Of a stretch of DNA of 64,000 nucleotides, positions 49,032 through 56,857 are shown in pieces. Source of the DNA: Dactylosporangium vinaceum (GTDB taxonomy: Bacteria > Actinomycetota > Actinomycetes > Mycobacteriales > Micromonosporaceae); NCBI RefSeq assembly GCF_019904175.1, contig NZ_CP061913.1:4712001-4776000 (forward strand), in the 5' to 3' direction. Within the stretch, counting starts at the first letter, position 1; every line of letters starts with the position of its first letter. A model generated the notes under the pieces. That model made no database searches and was not told where the DNA came from. It worked only from the letters and a program-made list of their open reading frames with translations. The position numbers were made by a program, and so were the translations under genes.

Positions 49032-49408
49032 CCGGCATTGACGACGAGCCCCGGATCCTGCTGATCGACGACCTTCGCTCGTTCGCGGACGGGCGGACCG
49101 CGGCGGTGGCCCGAACCAGCGCCGCCGGCGTGGCGCTGCTGGAACGGTACCGGGGCCGGCGCGTCGACGAGCTGTGGCTGGACCACGACCTCGGCGGCGC
49201 CGACACGATCTGGCCGGTCGTGGAGGTCCTGGAGCGAGCCGCGTTCGACGAGCACCCGTTCGACATCGGCGTGGTCAACATCCACTCCGCCAACCCCGCC
49301 GGCGCCGCGACGATGGCGCAGGCGCTGCGGCGCTGGGGCTACCGTGTGCGGCTCGCGGCGGGCTCCCCGGACGTGGCGTACCGCGGCGACCCGACCGCGA
49401 CGACCTGA
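49028..49408 (+). CDS. Cyclic-phosphate processing receiver (cREC) domain protein
   Basis: 126 residues. Receiver-like core with two acidic motifs, ILLIDDLRSFADGR and ELWLDHDLGGADTIW, then VVEVLERAAF and VVNIHSANPAGAATM; this matches the cREC family that Burroughs and Aravind described as handling cyclic phosphates. ATG 49028 overlaps the HxlR stop. It lacks a DNA-binding domain, so it is an enzyme or modulator rather than a transcription factor. Confidence 0.75.
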   Translation: MTGIDDEPRILLIDDLRSFADGRTAAVARTSAAGVALLERYRGRRVDELWLDHDLGGADTIWPVVEVLERAAFDEHPFDIGVVNIHSANPAGAATMAQALRRWGYRVRLAAGSPDVAYRGDPTATT

Positions 49409-49500
49409 GCACCACCGGCCGCAGCCGGGCCGGGCATCGACCTTGACGCATCCCCGTACGGTGGCTTTACCGCACTGCGGCGCCGACGGGAGGGGCTGTG

Positions 49501-49800
49501 ATGTTCCACGAGGTGTTCTGGTACATCGTGATATTCCTGGTCCTGTTCGGTGGCAGCACCGCGGGCTTCGTCAAGCATCTCCAGTCGCGCCGGCACCAGT
49601 TCAAGCTGGCCATGGCGAAGGAGAAGGCGAAGCTGGAGCAGGCGCGGGCGAAGCTTGTCGAGGAGCAGAACCGGCAGGCCGCGCTGGAGGTGCGCAAGGC
49701 CGAGCTGGAGATCGAGCGCTACGACCGGCGGATACCGGGCATGCTGTCGATCCCGCCCACCGGCAGCACGGCCGGCGACGCCGTGGACGAGGCGCCGTAG
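49501..49800 (+). CDS. Small membrane-anchored coiled-coil protein
   Basis: 99 residues. One N-terminal membrane helix (EVFWYIVIFLVLFGGSTAGF) followed by a long coiled coil (KLAMAKEKAKLEQARAKLV, EEQNRQAALEVRKAELEI) and a disordered end. ATG 49501 follows GGGAGGGG; the overlapping GTG 49498 is too close. Shape resembles small envelope or cell-division accessory proteins. Family unknown. It converges on the DivIVA-like gene. Confidence 0.72.
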   Translation: MFHEVFWYIVIFLVLFGGSTAGFVKHLQSRRHQFKLAMAKEKAKLEQARAKLVEEQNRQAALEVRKAELEIERYDRRIPGMLSIPPTGSTAGDAVDEAP

Positions 49801-49831
49801 CTTCTGTGCCCGGGTGCTGCCGGGCGGTGGC

Positions 49832-50326
49832 CTATGCGAGCTCCCGGGCCGCCTGTTGCAGGAACAGGTCGACCTGGTTGCGCGCGTACCCGCGGAACGT
49901 GACCGGGAACGACGCCTCGCGCACGGCGGCCGCGGTCTCGGCTCGGGCGGTGGCGCTGCCGGACATCAGTGCTCGGTTGACCTGCTGGACCAGCCGGTCG
50001 ACGGCGGCCGGGTCGTAGCCGCGCAGGGCCGTCCCGAACTCCGCCGGAGCCCCCGCGAACGACAAGCCGCCCGGCACGTCCCGGTCCGGTTCCGACCCGG
50101 GTGCGTCCTCGAGCTGCACGACAAGTCTCGCGATCGCGCCGTCCACCTGGGCCCGGTCGAACCCGCGCAGGACGACCGGCAGGTTCGCCCGGCGCAGTGC
50201 GGCGGCCGCGCCGGCCCGCGCCCGCCCGTCGGTGGTCGTCAGGGCCGCGGCGGCCGGGGCGAGGAGCGCGTCCACGGCCGCCGGGTCGTATCCGCGCAGT
50301 ACCACGGAGAATTCGAACGAGGTCAC
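49832..50326 (-). CDS. Protein of four DivIVA-like N-terminal motifs
   Basis: 164 residues. The motif F-x-V-x-L-R-G-Y-D-x-x-x-V-D, which in DivIVA binds curved membrane, occurs four times: residues 6-19 (FSVVLRGYDPAAVD), 49-62, 96-109 (FGTALRGYDPAAVD) and 139-152. Helical segments lie between. This could be a polyvalent membrane-curvature or DivIVA-interacting protein. Start GTG 50326 is inferred from the frame; the -10 (AACACT) is weak. Confidence 0.75.
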   Translation of the reverse strand: MTSFEFSVVLRGYDPAAVDALLAPAAAALTTTDGRARAGAAAALRRANLPVVLRGFDRAQVDGAIARLVVQLEDAPGSEPDRDVPGGLSFAGAPAEFGTALRGYDPAAVDRLVQQVNRALMSGSATARAETAAAVREASFPVTFRGYARNQVDLFLQQAARELA

Positions 50327-50413
50327 CGGCTCAGTGTTGTGGCCGTTGTCAAACGCCGCGCCGACGGGATGGCCGCGGTCGGGGGTATCGACGGCGGTAC
50401 CTAGGATGCTCGG

Positions 50414-51079
50414 ATGATCGGGGACGGGGTGCGCCGGTGGGCGTGGGTGGGGTTCGCCGCCCAGGTGGTGTTCGTGGTGAGCTGGCTGGTGGCGCCCGTG
50501 TGGCAGGGCGGCCGGTATCACGCGGCGGAGCACACCATCAGCGACATGCTGGCCGTCGGCGCGCCGGGCGGCCGGGTGCTCATCGCCGTGTTCACCCTGT
50601 GCGGCCTGGCCACGATCCTGTTCGCGGGGCTGGCCGTGCGCCCGGCCCTGCGCCCCGGCGGCCGCACCGCCACCGTCGGCGCGGTCCTGCTGGCGCTGTC
50701 CATCTTCGGCGTCGGCGACCTGCTGGCCGCCGCCGAGCGGCAGGGCTGCCGCCTGGCCGACCCGGGCTGCACCGGGCCCGGCCAGCGGGCCAACCTCGGC
50801 GGCAAGATCGACACCATGATCACCCCGACCGGCATCCTGCTGTTCGTGGCCGCGGCCCTCGTGCTGGCCGCGGCGATGCGGCGGGCGCCGGGCTGGCGGC
50901 GCTGGGCGTGGCCGTTCGTGGGTGTCGGTGCCGGCTTCGTCGTGCTGCTGTTCGCCTTCGTCGACGCCCCGGCCGGCCTGACCGGGCTGTTCGAGCGCCT
51001 GCTCGCCGCGTTCGGCGCCGCCGCGATCGCCGCCCTGGCCCTGGGTATCGCCCGGCGATCGGGCGCTTCCGAGCGCTGA
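50414..51079 (+). CDS. DUF998 family membrane protein (second copy)
   Basis: 221 residues, six membrane segments. HTISDMLAVGAPGGRVLI after the first helix matches the family pattern, as does the extracellular loop with Cys (AAERQGCRLADPGCTGPG), which is more Cys-rich than the DUF998 protein at 35.7 kb. Start ATG 50414 by TAGGAT-N6-ATG. Confidence 0.82.
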   Translation: MIGDGVRRWAWVGFAAQVVFVVSWLVAPVWQGGRYHAAEHTISDMLAVGAPGGRVLIAVFTLCGLATILFAGLAVRPALRPGGRTATVGAVLLALSIFGVGDLLAAAERQGCRLADPGCTGPGQRANLGGKIDTMITPTGILLFVAAALVLAAAMRRAPGWRRWAWPFVGVGAGFVVLLFAFVDAPAGLTGLFERLLAAFGAAAIAALALGIARRSGASER

Positions 51080-51244
51080 CGCCACCGGACGCTCCCGCGC
51101 CTGGTCCATGGCGAAACGGCGCCGGCCCGGGCACCGCAGCGAGTCTCAGCCGGGGAAGTCGGCCGCTTCCGCTGCGTCGCGGCGTCGCCGGCCGCGGGTG
51201 GAGGCGACGACCCGGGGCTGGGGGAGGCGGCGATGCTGATCGTG

Positions 51245-51326
51245 GGAGAGCGCTCTCCGATTCTCCCTAGTTATTGACAGGGATCGAACGGGCGGTCAGA
51301 GTGGGAAGCTCAGAGAGCGCTCTCTG
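51245..51326. promoter_or_regulatory. Two LacI-type operators flanking the DUF1996 promoter
   Basis: GGAGAGCGCTCTCC (51245-51258) and CAGAGAGCGCTCTCTG (51311-51326), 67 bp apart centre to centre, share the core GAGAGCGCTCTC. Between them lie TTGACA (51274-51279) and CAGAGT (51297-51302) with a 17-nt spacer; the second operator falls at the start site. The layout fits looping repression by a LacI-family regulator not in this window. The rest of the gap (51080-51244) shows no gene. Confidence 0.75.
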
Positions 51327-51382
51327 GCAAGATCGATCGGACTCCGCCCCCGGTCGACCCGCCAAACCCCGGAAGGTGCCTC

Positions 51383-52762
51383 ATGTCCCCACCCGCCCGT
51401 GCGGGCCGGTCCCGGCTGCGCACGATGTTGTTCGCAGCGGCGGCCACGACGCTTGTGGCCACGTTCATCACCGGTCTCGCGCTGCGCTCCGCCGACGCCG
51501 CCGAGACCCCGATCTCCCAGGGCAAGCCGGCCACGGCGTCGTCCGCCGAGAACGCCGGCACCGGTGCCGCGGCGGCCGTCGACGGCAACGCCGGCACCCG
51601 CTGGTCAAGCGCGTTCAGCGACCCGCAGTGGCTGCAGGTCGACCTCGGCTCCAGCGCGACCATCAACAAGGTCGTGCTCAGCTGGGAGAACGCGTACGCC
51701 AAGGACTTCACCATCCAGACCTCGACCGACGGCGCGGCCTGGACCACGATCAACACGACGGTCGACGGTACCGGTGGCACCCAGACGCTCACCGTGAACG
51801 GCTCCGGCCGCTACGTGAAGCTCACCACCACCAAGCGCGCGACGCAGTACGGCGTCTCGCTGTGGGAGTTCCAGGTCTTCGGCACCGGCGGCACCCAGCC
51901 GACGCAGGGGGCCGGCTGGGTCAACATCGACCAGGCCAAGTGGAACGCCCAGGTGGCCGCGTTCAACGCGCTGCCGACCCACCCGTTCCCGGCCAACGCC
52001 GTGCGGGTGTCGGAGTTCAACGCGGCGTGCACCTACGACCACTCGTTCAAGGACGACCCGATCGTGTTCCCGGGGCTGGCCGGTGCGTCGCACATGCACA
52101 GCTTCCTGGGCAACAAGAGCACCAACGCCAACTCGACGACCGAGTCCCTGCTGGCCTACACCCAGACCAGCTGCGGGCCGGCGAACGACCTGTCGGCGTA
52201 CTGGATCCCGACGCTCTACGAGAACGGCGTGGCCGTCGAGCCCAGCGGCGTGACCGTGTACTACGGCTCCCGCCTGCCGGACCCGAGCGTGACGATGCCG
52301 TTCCCGCAGGGGCTGCGGATCATCTCCGGCGACGCCAAGCTGCAGCAGGCCACGCCGGCCGGCTCGCCCAACCAGTTCTGGTGCGCCGGGGCCGGTGGCG
52401 AGATCGGCCGCAGCACGGACGGCAACTGGCCGCGGTGCGCGCAGACCGCGTTCCTGAACTACCAGCTGGTGTTCCCGGACTGCTGGGACGGCGTCCACCT
52501 GGACAGCCCGGACCACAAATCGCACATGGGCAACGCGGTCAACGGCAAGTGCCAGGGCGCCTACCCGGTGGCCGTCCCGAACATCTCGTTCGTGATCGCG
52601 TACCCGACCCACGGCAGCGCGGCCGGCTTCACCCTCGCCTCGGGCATGGCGTCGTCGATCCATGGCGACTCGTTCCTCGCCTGGGACAACACGGCCATGG
52701 GCCAGCGGGTGAAGGACTGCATCCGCCAGAAGGCCAAGTGCAACACGGCCGGGCAGTTCTGA
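51383..52762 (+). CDS. Secreted protein with F5/8 type C carbohydrate-binding and DUF1996 domains
   Basis: 459 residues. A Sec-type signal peptide (RSRLRTMLFAAAATTLVATF, cleavage near SADA-AE), then an F5/8C/CBM32-like domain (WSSAFSDPQWLQVDLGSSA, VSLWEFQVFG), then DUF1996 (about 185-455: NAACTYDHSFKDDPIVFPG, HMHSFLGNKST, and CWDGVHLDSPDHKSHM) rich in His and Cys. DUF1996 is a secreted, probably carbohydrate-active domain. ATG 51383 has GGAAGG upstream; LacI-type operators control it. Confidence 0.9.
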   Translation: MSPPARAGRSRLRTMLFAAAATTLVATFITGLALRSADAAETPISQGKPATASSAENAGTGAAAAVDGNAGTRWSSAFSDPQWLQVDLGSSATINKVVLSWENAYAKDFTIQTSTDGAAWTTINTTVDGTGGTQTLTVNGSGRYVKLTTTKRATQYGVSLWEFQVFGTGGTQPTQGAGWVNIDQAKWNAQVAAFNALPTHPFPANAVRVSEFNAACTYDHSFKDDPIVFPGLAGASHMHSFLGNKSTNANSTTESLLAYTQTSCGPANDLSAYWIPTLYENGVAVEPSGVTVYYGSRLPDPSVTMPFPQGLRIISGDAKLQQATPAGSPNQFWCAGAGGEIGRSTDGNWPRCAQTAFLNYQLVFPDCWDGVHLDSPDHKSHMGNAVNGKCQGAYPVAVPNISFVIAYPTHGSAAGFTLASGMASSIHGDSFLAWDNTAMGQRVKDCIRQKAKCNTAGQF

Positions 52763-52778
52763 CGACAACACCAGGGCA

Positions 52779-52805
52779 CCCGGGAATGGTCCGGCCATTC
52801 CCGGG
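52779..52805. terminator. Strong hairpin after the DUF1996 gene
   Basis: CCCGGGAATGG and CCATTCCCGGG form a perfect 11-bp stem with a 5-nt loop, 17 bp after the stop. No T-tract follows; GC-rich actinobacterial terminators often lack one. The glycosyltransferase starts 12 bp later. Confidence 0.6.
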
Positions 52806-52817
52806 TAGCCCGCCGCG

Positions 52818-54215
52818 GTGGGAGCACTGCAGCACTGGCGGCCCGCCTACCTGCCATTGATCCTGGCGTACCTCATCATCGTCGTGAGCGAGACCTGGCT
52901 GACCCAGCCCCGGCCCGGGCTGCTCGGCTGGCCGCTCACGATCCTGTGGACGTGGCCCATCTTCACCACGCTCACCGGCATCTTCGGCGTGAGCCGCACC
53001 CGCAAACGGCTGCGCGAGGCGGCCCGGCGCTGGGACGGGCACGGTGCGACCCGTGCGGACGCACAGCTCATCGTGACAGTTCCCACCGTCGGCCGGGAGG
53101 ACACACATCCGGCCCTGGAACGCTCCGTGCGCTCGTACACCAGCTGGCTGCCGCCGTGCTTCCCCCGCCTCCGGGTGGACATCGTCGTGGACGCCGGCTG
53201 TGCGGCCGAGCACCGCATCAAGGAGCTCGCCGCCGAGGACACCCGGGTCCGGGTCGTCGCCGTGCCGGCCGACTACCGCACACCCAACGGCACCCGGTTC
53301 AAGGCCCGGGCCGCGCACTACGCGCACGAACTGCGCATCCACGAGGGCGAGGCCCGCGACGACGTGTGGGTGCTGCACATGGACGACGACACCGGCGTCG
53401 GCGCGGACACCGCCCTGGCGATGGCCCGGTTCATCGAGGAGCAGCGGGCCGTCGGCAGCGCGGGCAAGCATCTGGCCCAGGGCATCCTGACGTATCCGCG
53501 GGAGTACGCGCTCAACCGCCTCACCTGGCTCGCCGACTCGGCCCGCCCCGCCGAGGACGTCGGCCGCTTCTCCGCCTGGACCGGCAGCGGCACACCGCGC
53601 GCGGGCGTGCACGGCGAACTCCTGCTCGTGCGCGCCTCGATCGAGGCCGGGATCGGCTGGGACTTCGGCCCGCGCAGCCTCGTCGAGGACGCCCAGTTCG
53701 CCCTCGTGTTCAGCGAGCGCCACCCGGGCCGCAGCGCCTGGTTCGGCGGCCGGTGCTACGGCGCATCCCCGGCCGGGCTGCGGGACTTCTTCCGCCAGCG
53801 CGAGCGGTGGTCGTGGGGCCTGGCCGCGCTGGTGTTCAACCGCAGCCTGCCCCTGCGCAGCCGGCTCCTGCTGGGCTACTCCGTCCTGTCGTGGGTCATC
53901 GGACCATTGCAGAACGTGGCGGTGGTACTGCTTGTCGGCGCACTGATCGCCGACCCGAACACCTCACCGACGACGGTGCTCATCATCCCGCTCTGGGCGG
54001 TCAACATGGCCTACGTCGTCTGGATGTACTGGGAGGGCCTGCGAGTCAACGCCGGCGTCTCCGGAGACGGCCGCCGCCGCTGGTGGGAGCCGGTCGCGGT
54101 CGTCGCCCTCATCCCCGTCTTCGGCCTCATGGAGGGCCTGCCCGGCCTGCGCGGGTTCCTCCGCTTCGCCCGCCGCGAGGAGAACCGCTTCACCGTCATC
54201 GCCAAACCGTCGTGA
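52818..54215 (+). CDS. Membrane glycosyltransferase family 2 (egghead/mannosyltransferase-like)
   Basis: 465 residues. Two N-terminal membrane segments, a GT-A domain with the acidic motif MDDDTG (about residues 193-198), a second acidic Glu in LVEDAQFALVF, and QRERW (as RQRERWSW) typical of processive enzymes, then four C-terminal membrane segments. The pattern fits beta-1,4-mannosyltransferase Egh-like GT2 proteins, which build a lipid-linked or exported beta-glycan. GTG 52818 is provisional. Convergent with a mannanase-like gene, which suggests that a mannose-containing polymer is made and trimmed here. Confidence 0.82.
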   Translation: MGALQHWRPAYLPLILAYLIIVVSETWLTQPRPGLLGWPLTILWTWPIFTTLTGIFGVSRTRKRLREAARRWDGHGATRADAQLIVTVPTVGREDTHPALERSVRSYTSWLPPCFPRLRVDIVVDAGCAAEHRIKELAAEDTRVRVVAVPADYRTPNGTRFKARAAHYAHELRIHEGEARDDVWVLHMDDDTGVGADTALAMARFIEEQRAVGSAGKHLAQGILTYPREYALNRLTWLADSARPAEDVGRFSAWTGSGTPRAGVHGELLLVRASIEAGIGWDFGPRSLVEDAQFALVFSERHPGRSAWFGGRCYGASPAGLRDFFRQRERWSWGLAALVFNRSLPLRSRLLLGYSVLSWVIGPLQNVAVVLLVGALIADPNTSPTTVLIIPLWAVNMAYVVWMYWEGLRVNAGVSGDGRRRWWEPVAVVALIPVFGLMEGLPGLRGFLRFARREENRFTVIAKPS

Positions 54216-54225
54216 ACGCGCCCGG

Positions 54226-55236
54226 TCAGCGGGAAGCCGGCGTGAAGGCTCCCAGTTCCCGGGCGGTGGCGCGGATGTCGGCGAACAGGGTGCGGCCCCA
54301 GTCGGTGAGCCGGTCGGGGTCGAAGGCCTCGGCCGCGTCGAGGTACTCGACGCCGCCACCGTTGCCGCTCCACGACCACCCCAGGTAGCCGATGCCGCGG
54401 GTTCGGGTCTCGCGCATGATGGCGTCCGCGGCGACCGGGCCGTCGGTGTGGCGCTGGCCGAACTCGCCCACGACGAGCGGCAGCCCGGCCGTGCGGAACG
54501 CGTCGAGGTAGTCGGTGACCTTGGCGGCCGTGTCGTACACGCCGTACATGTGCACGGAGAACACCGTGTTGTGCTGCGGGTCCTGGGCGAGGACGGCCGC
54601 CGCGTGCTGCCGCATCGTCTTCGACTGGTCCTGGCCCCAGTTCGGGGCGTCGGCCATGAGCAGGTGCCGGACCCCGGCCGCGCGCAGCGCGGCGATGGCG
54701 GCGCTCGTGTCCCGGGCCCAGCCGGAGGTGTCGCCGTTGCCGTACGGCTCGTTGCCCAGGTTCACCACGACGAAAGCCTCGGTGCCGTGCAGGCTGGGAG
54801 CGACAGCGGTCCAGAAGGCGGCGGCCCGGTCGAGTGTGATCGCTCCCGGCCGCTCGCCGTAGCCGGTCGTGTCGTGGTTCTCCAGCACGCAGACGAGCCG
54901 ATCGTTGCGGCACCGCTCGACGATCCCGGCCACCTCGCCGGCGGTCACGTCGCTGGTCAGCACCACCCGCACGGTGTTGGCGCCGAGCCGCTTGATGTCG
55001 GCGAACGCGGCCGTGCGATCGCGGTACCAGGCGTACGGATGGCTGATCCCGCGCATCACGAACGGCTCGCCGTGGCCCTCCACGACGTCCGCCCCGCGCA
55101 CGTGCAGCCCGGCCGCCGGGATCGCTCCCATCGCCGAGACCGCCCCCGGTGCGGTGTGCGGCTGCTTCCAGTACGCGGTCAGGCCCAGGACGAGCACAAC
55201 GCCCATGATTGCGGCGATCACGGTGGGTTTACGCAT
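54226..55236 (-). CDS. GH5 endo-beta-mannanase-like glycoside hydrolase (secreted or anchored)
   Basis: 336 residues. An N-terminal hydrophobic segment (MRKPTVIAAIMGVVLVLGL) acts as signal or anchor. The TIM barrel shows GLHVRGADVVEGHGEPFVM, RGISHPYAWY, acid/base Glu in VVNLGNEPYGN and nucleophile Glu in LVVGEFGQRH, the GH5_8 mannanase pattern. It would cleave internal beta-1,4-mannosidic bonds outside the cell. Its stop lies 10 bp from the GT2 stop. Start ATG 55236 fits the signal sequence. Confidence 0.87.
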   Translation of the reverse strand: MRKPTVIAAIMGVVLVLGLTAYWKQPHTAPGAVSAMGAIPAAGLHVRGADVVEGHGEPFVMRGISHPYAWYRDRTAAFADIKRLGANTVRVVLTSDVTAGEVAGIVERCRNDRLVCVLENHDTTGYGERPGAITLDRAAAFWTAVAPSLHGTEAFVVVNLGNEPYGNGDTSGWARDTSAAIAALRAAGVRHLLMADAPNWGQDQSKTMRQHAAAVLAQDPQHNTVFSVHMYGVYDTAAKVTDYLDAFRTAGLPLVVGEFGQRHTDGPVAADAIMRETRTRGIGYLGWSWSGNGGGVEYLDAAEAFDPDRLTDWGRTLFADIRATARELGAFTPASR

Positions 55237-55395
55237 CGTCGGCGAGTCTGCCCGCCGGATCACCCCCGGGACCACCCGGCCAGCCGGAATCGGGGGCCGC
55301 TGCAACCGTGCGGCAACGCGGTTCGGCTGCGCGGCGCAACCCGGGCGGCGCAGCCTGAGGGCAATCGTTGGCAGCGTTCTTTCCCGGGGCGGACC

Positions 55396-56625
55396 ATGCT
55401 TGAGCACCTTCGCGCGCAGATGATCGAGGCGGCCTCGCCCGACGTGGTCGTCGGCCGGCAGGCGATCTACGACACCGCCGGTGCCGTCGCCGGGTATGAG
55501 CTGCTGTTCCGGTCCGGGCCCGAGGCGGTCGCGGCGAACCGCAGCGGGGCCGCGGCGACGAGTCAGGTCATCGTGAGCGCGTTCACCGCGTTCGACTTCG
55601 ACGAGCTCACCGGCGGGCTGCCCGGGTTCGTCAACCTCACCGACGACTTCCTGCGCGGCGACCTGCCGGTGCCGCTGGTGCCGGGGCGGGTGGTGCTCGA
55701 GGTGCTGGAGACGGTGAACGTCGACGACCGGGTCGTCGAGGGGGTCGCCGCCCTCGCCGCGGCCGGGTACGCCATCGCGCTCGACGACTTCGTCCCCGGC
55801 TCCGAGCACGAGCGGCTGCTCGCGGTCTCCTCCTACGTGAAGATCGACTTCCTGGGCCTGGACGCCGGTGGGCGGGCGATCATCATGAGCCTGCGCGAGC
55901 GGTACCCCCACCTGCGCTTCGTCGCTGAACGACTGGAGACGCCGCAGGACATCGCCGAGGCCCGGGAGCTGGGCTATGAGCTGTTCCAGGGGTATGCGCT
56001 GGACCGGCCGGTCGTGGCCAGCACCCGCACGCTGAGCGCCTCGCGCATGCGGTGCATCCAGCTGCTCGGTGAGTTCATGGCCACGGAGAGCGACGTCTCG
56101 GCGATCGTCGCGCACGTCTCCGCCGACCCGGCGCTGAGCTACCGGCTGCTGCGGGCGGCCAACTGTGCGTGGAACGGCTCGGCCCGGCGGGTCGCCACCG
56201 TGCACGGCGCCGTCATGCTGCTCGGCATCGCGCAGGTCCGCGACTGGGTCATGCTGATGCTCGTCGGTGACCTCACGCTCGCCGGCGACGAGCGCATGGC
56301 CGACGCGCTGATCCAGGCCCAGCTGTGCCGGCTGGTCGCCGAGCGCTCCGGCCTGCCCGGCGACGAGGCGTTCGTGGTCGGCATGCTGTCGTCGGTGGCG
56401 GAGATGATCGGCCAGCCGGTCAAGGTGCTGTCCGAGCAGCTGCCGCTCTCCGACGCGACCCGGGAGGCCCTCGTCGACGGCGCCGGCCCGCTCGGCGCGC
56501 CGTTCTGCGCGGTGACCGCCTACCTGCACGGCGTCCCGCCGGCCGCCGACGCCGGGGATCTGGTCACGCCGTATCTCCAGGCGGTGCGCTGGGCGACGGA
56601 GACGGTGCGGCGAATCGGGGACTGA
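55396..56625 (+). CDS. EAL(degenerate)-HDOD signalling protein
   Basis: 409 residues, YuxH-like. The N-terminal EAL fold lacks the catalytic triad: the EAL position reads YELLF and the DDFVPGSEH loop is present but the metal ligands are incomplete. The HDOD domain (about 205-395) includes LLGEFMATESDVSAIVAHV and FVVGMLSSVAEMIGQP. Such proteins bind c-di-GMP or partners without hydrolysing it and act in stress or motility signalling. ATG 55396 has GGGGCGG upstream. A strong terminator follows. Confidence 0.88.
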   Translation: MLEHLRAQMIEAASPDVVVGRQAIYDTAGAVAGYELLFRSGPEAVAANRSGAAATSQVIVSAFTAFDFDELTGGLPGFVNLTDDFLRGDLPVPLVPGRVVLEVLETVNVDDRVVEGVAALAAAGYAIALDDFVPGSEHERLLAVSSYVKIDFLGLDAGGRAIIMSLRERYPHLRFVAERLETPQDIAEARELGYELFQGYALDRPVVASTRTLSASRMRCIQLLGEFMATESDVSAIVAHVSADPALSYRLLRAANCAWNGSARRVATVHGAVMLLGIAQVRDWVMLMLVGDLTLAGDERMADALIQAQLCRLVAERSGLPGDEAFVVGMLSSVAEMIGQPVKVLSEQLPLSDATREALVDGAGPLGAPFCAVTAYLHGVPPAADAGDLVTPYLQAVRWATETVRRIGD

Positions 56626-56645
56626 CAGGCCGGGAGTCCGGCCCG

Positions 56646-56680
56646 ACGGCCACGGCGCGAGTGCGCGCCGTGGCCGTTTT
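56646..56680 (+). terminator. Intrinsic terminator after the EAL-HDOD gene
   Basis: A 14-bp perfect stem (ACGGCCACGGCGCG, AGTG loop, CGCGCCGTGGCCGT) followed by TTTT. It ends the EAL-HDOD transcript and insulates the ABC operon. Confidence 0.85.
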
Positions 56681-56741
56681 GCTGCCGGTCGGCCGCGGTC
56701 CGACTTTCACGATTCTGTTACGTCCAGGTGTCCGGCGTGTC

Positions 56742-56840
56742 CTTGACACGCTCGGCGGGCCTCGCCAAGATGTAAAAACCAAGCGCTTGTTAGGTTTTGA
56801 ATCACCCGGTTAAACCACCTGAGGCTGACGATTCGTATAA
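56742..56840 (+). promoter_or_regulatory. Promoters and palindrome of the branched-chain-type ABC operon
   Basis: P1: TTGACA (56742-56747), 17 nt, CAAGAT (56765-56770). Beyond it lies CAAGCGCTTG (56779-56788), a perfect 10-bp palindrome inside the looser repeat AAAACC-N12-GGTTTT (56774-56797), so a repressor would bind over the P1 start. P2: a perfect TATAAT at 56835-56840 without a clear -35, starting about 10 nt before the leader AGGGG. Two-step or nutrient-dependent control is likely. Confidence 0.55.
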
Positions 56841-56857
56841 TTCCGACAGGGGTACAC

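Noticed and set aside
54448..55395. Upstream extension of the EAL-HDOD reading frame
   Set aside because: It is antisense to the GH5 gene and lacks EAL homology; ATG 55396 with its own GGGGCGG site is the natural start.
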